A DNA stretch of 6,710 nt from Rhizobacter sp. (GTDB taxonomy: Bacteria > Pseudomonadota > Gammaproteobacteria > Burkholderiales > Burkholderiaceae): positions 1-6,710 of the forward strand of contig JACMKW010000603.1 of assembly GCA_014379885.1 (NCBI GenBank). Direction: 5' to 3'. The notes beneath the pieces were generated by a model. That model had not been told where the DNA came from. It worked only from the letters and a program-made list of their open reading frames with translations, and searched no databases. The position numbers and the translations under genes are program-made. Positions 6,144 through 6,710 of the stretch are shown here, piece after piece (position 1 is the stretch's first letter; each line of letters begins with the position of its first letter).

Positions 6144-6635
6144 TTAGCAGCTGCGTGCCACGAACTGCCCTTTGAGGAAGGCGCGGCGCACGGTGCCGGC
6201 AGCGATGGCAGCAGCCACGTCCTTGGTGTAGCGCTCGGCGCCCGACGCCTTGCGCACCCACTTGCGATAAGGCACCACCCCTTCGGCCGCGCCGCGCAGT
6301 GCGCCCACGGCTTCGTCACCGACCATCGTGACGCCGCGTTCGATCAGCCCGGGGTTGGCTGCCGTGGCGGGTGCATCCAGATCTGGGCCAAGCACTTCAT
6401 CGAGCGCTCGCACGCTGGCCACCAAGGCACTGCAGCTGGCGTCTACAGGGTTCGCGTAAGGCCGCTTCTGTGCATCGACCAGCACCTGCGGAATGGTGGC
6501 CTGCACGAGATTGAGGTCGTTCAGCGGCAAGGTGGCTGCGTCGGTCACAGGCGTCACCGTTGGGGCCGCGCAGGCACCGAGCACGAGAGGCAAGACAAGG
6601 CTCAAAGCCAGGGCAGACAAGGTGTGTGTGTTCAT
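6144..6635 (-). CDS. Predicted lipoprotein of unknown function, operon partner of the caspase-like gene
   Basis: This is a 163-aa product. ATG 6635 gives a textbook lipoprotein signal: a hydrophobic stretch SALALSLVLPLVLGAC with lipobox Leu19-Gly20-Ala21-Cys22. Ala at +2 predicts sorting to the outer membrane. An upstream in-frame TTG at 6677, and an open frame to the window edge, would put 14 or more extra residues before the signal, so I reject them. The mature part has a DLNLVQATIPQVLVDAQ segment (about 40-56), a DASCSALVASVRALDEVLGPDLD segment (65-87), an Ala/Gly-rich EAVGALRGAAEGV stretch (108-120) that may be amphipathic, and a VPYRKWVRKASGAERY motif (121-136). It ends in Cys163. I do not recognise a named domain. 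It ends 8 bases before the caspase-like gene starts, so the two are surely co-transcribed and probably act together at the envelope. Confidence 0.82.
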   Translation of the reverse strand: MNTHTLSALALSLVLPLVLGACAAPTVTPVTDAATLPLNDLNLVQATIPQVLVDAQKRPYANPVDASCSALVASVRALDEVLGPDLDAPATAANPGLIERGVTMVGDEAVGALRGAAEGVVPYRKWVRKASGAERYTKDVAAAIAAGTVRRAFLKGQFVARSC

Positions 6636-6710
6636 GTGAGGCAGGTTAACAGCAGGGCCAAGGAGAAAACGGTTCAAGTGCGGGCGCCAAAACGCGCGGC
6701 CGATCGTGCG
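6636..6710 (-). other. Upstream region of the lipoprotein-caspase operon, no clear promoter
   Basis: These 75 bases precede the lipoprotein start on the - strand. The reverse complement contains TTGAAC (6672-6677), which resembles a -35 box, but no good -10 hexamer lies 16-18 bases downstream. No strong Shine-Dalgarno site precedes ATG 6635 either. The frame is open through the region, so an extended N terminus cannot be excluded from the frame alone. Confidence 0.4.

Noticed and set aside
6136..6261. Upstream extension of the caspase-like gene to 6261
   Set aside because: It would bury a clear signal peptide and overlap the lipoprotein gene; ATG 6135 fits both signal and spacing.

Overview
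The window reads as a high-GC betaproteobacterium, most likely Burkholderiales (Comamonadaceae-like). This is inferred from codon use, the strong GC bias and the gene families present; no rRNA or other lineage marker is present to confirm it. Two gene blocks converge on a short gap at about 4491-4548.

The left block (1-4490, + strand) looks like the payload end of a type VI secretion (T6SS) accessory/effector operon. In order it holds: the 3' end of a degenerate thiolase/ketosynthase-like protein; a 129-aa DUF4150 PAAR-like spike-tip protein; a small, very basic putative HNH-type nuclease toxin that overlaps it by 8 bases; a small acidic putative immunity protein with its own good ribosome binding site; a larger protein made of two diverged copies of what looks like the same immunity domain; a TIGR02270-type HEAT-like protein; and a 56-aa two-helix membrane protein. 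Most junctions overlap or are only a few bases apart, so translational coupling is likely. The one gap with independent-looking signals lies between toxin and first immunity gene. Parts of the toxin/first-immunity segment have visibly lower GC than the flanks, as expected for an exchangeable cargo module. No vgrG, DUF2169 gene or structural T6SS gene is inside the window, so the T6SS link rests on family associations.

The right block (4549-6635, - strand) is a two-gene operon. It encodes a predicted outer-membrane lipoprotein of unknown function, followed 8 bases later by an exported caspase-like (peptidase C14) protein fused to a C-terminal FGE/sulfatase-modifying-factor-like domain. The caspase His/Cys dyad is visible. 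The FGE-like domain lacks the cysteines of true formylglycine-generating enzymes and has a shortened front end.

The most interesting part is the 621-3072 segment: a PAAR-like tip and a toxin on separate overlapping frames, followed by three copies of one putative immunity domain in two genes. I saw no tRNA, rRNA, CRISPR array, insertion sequence or convincing intrinsic terminator.
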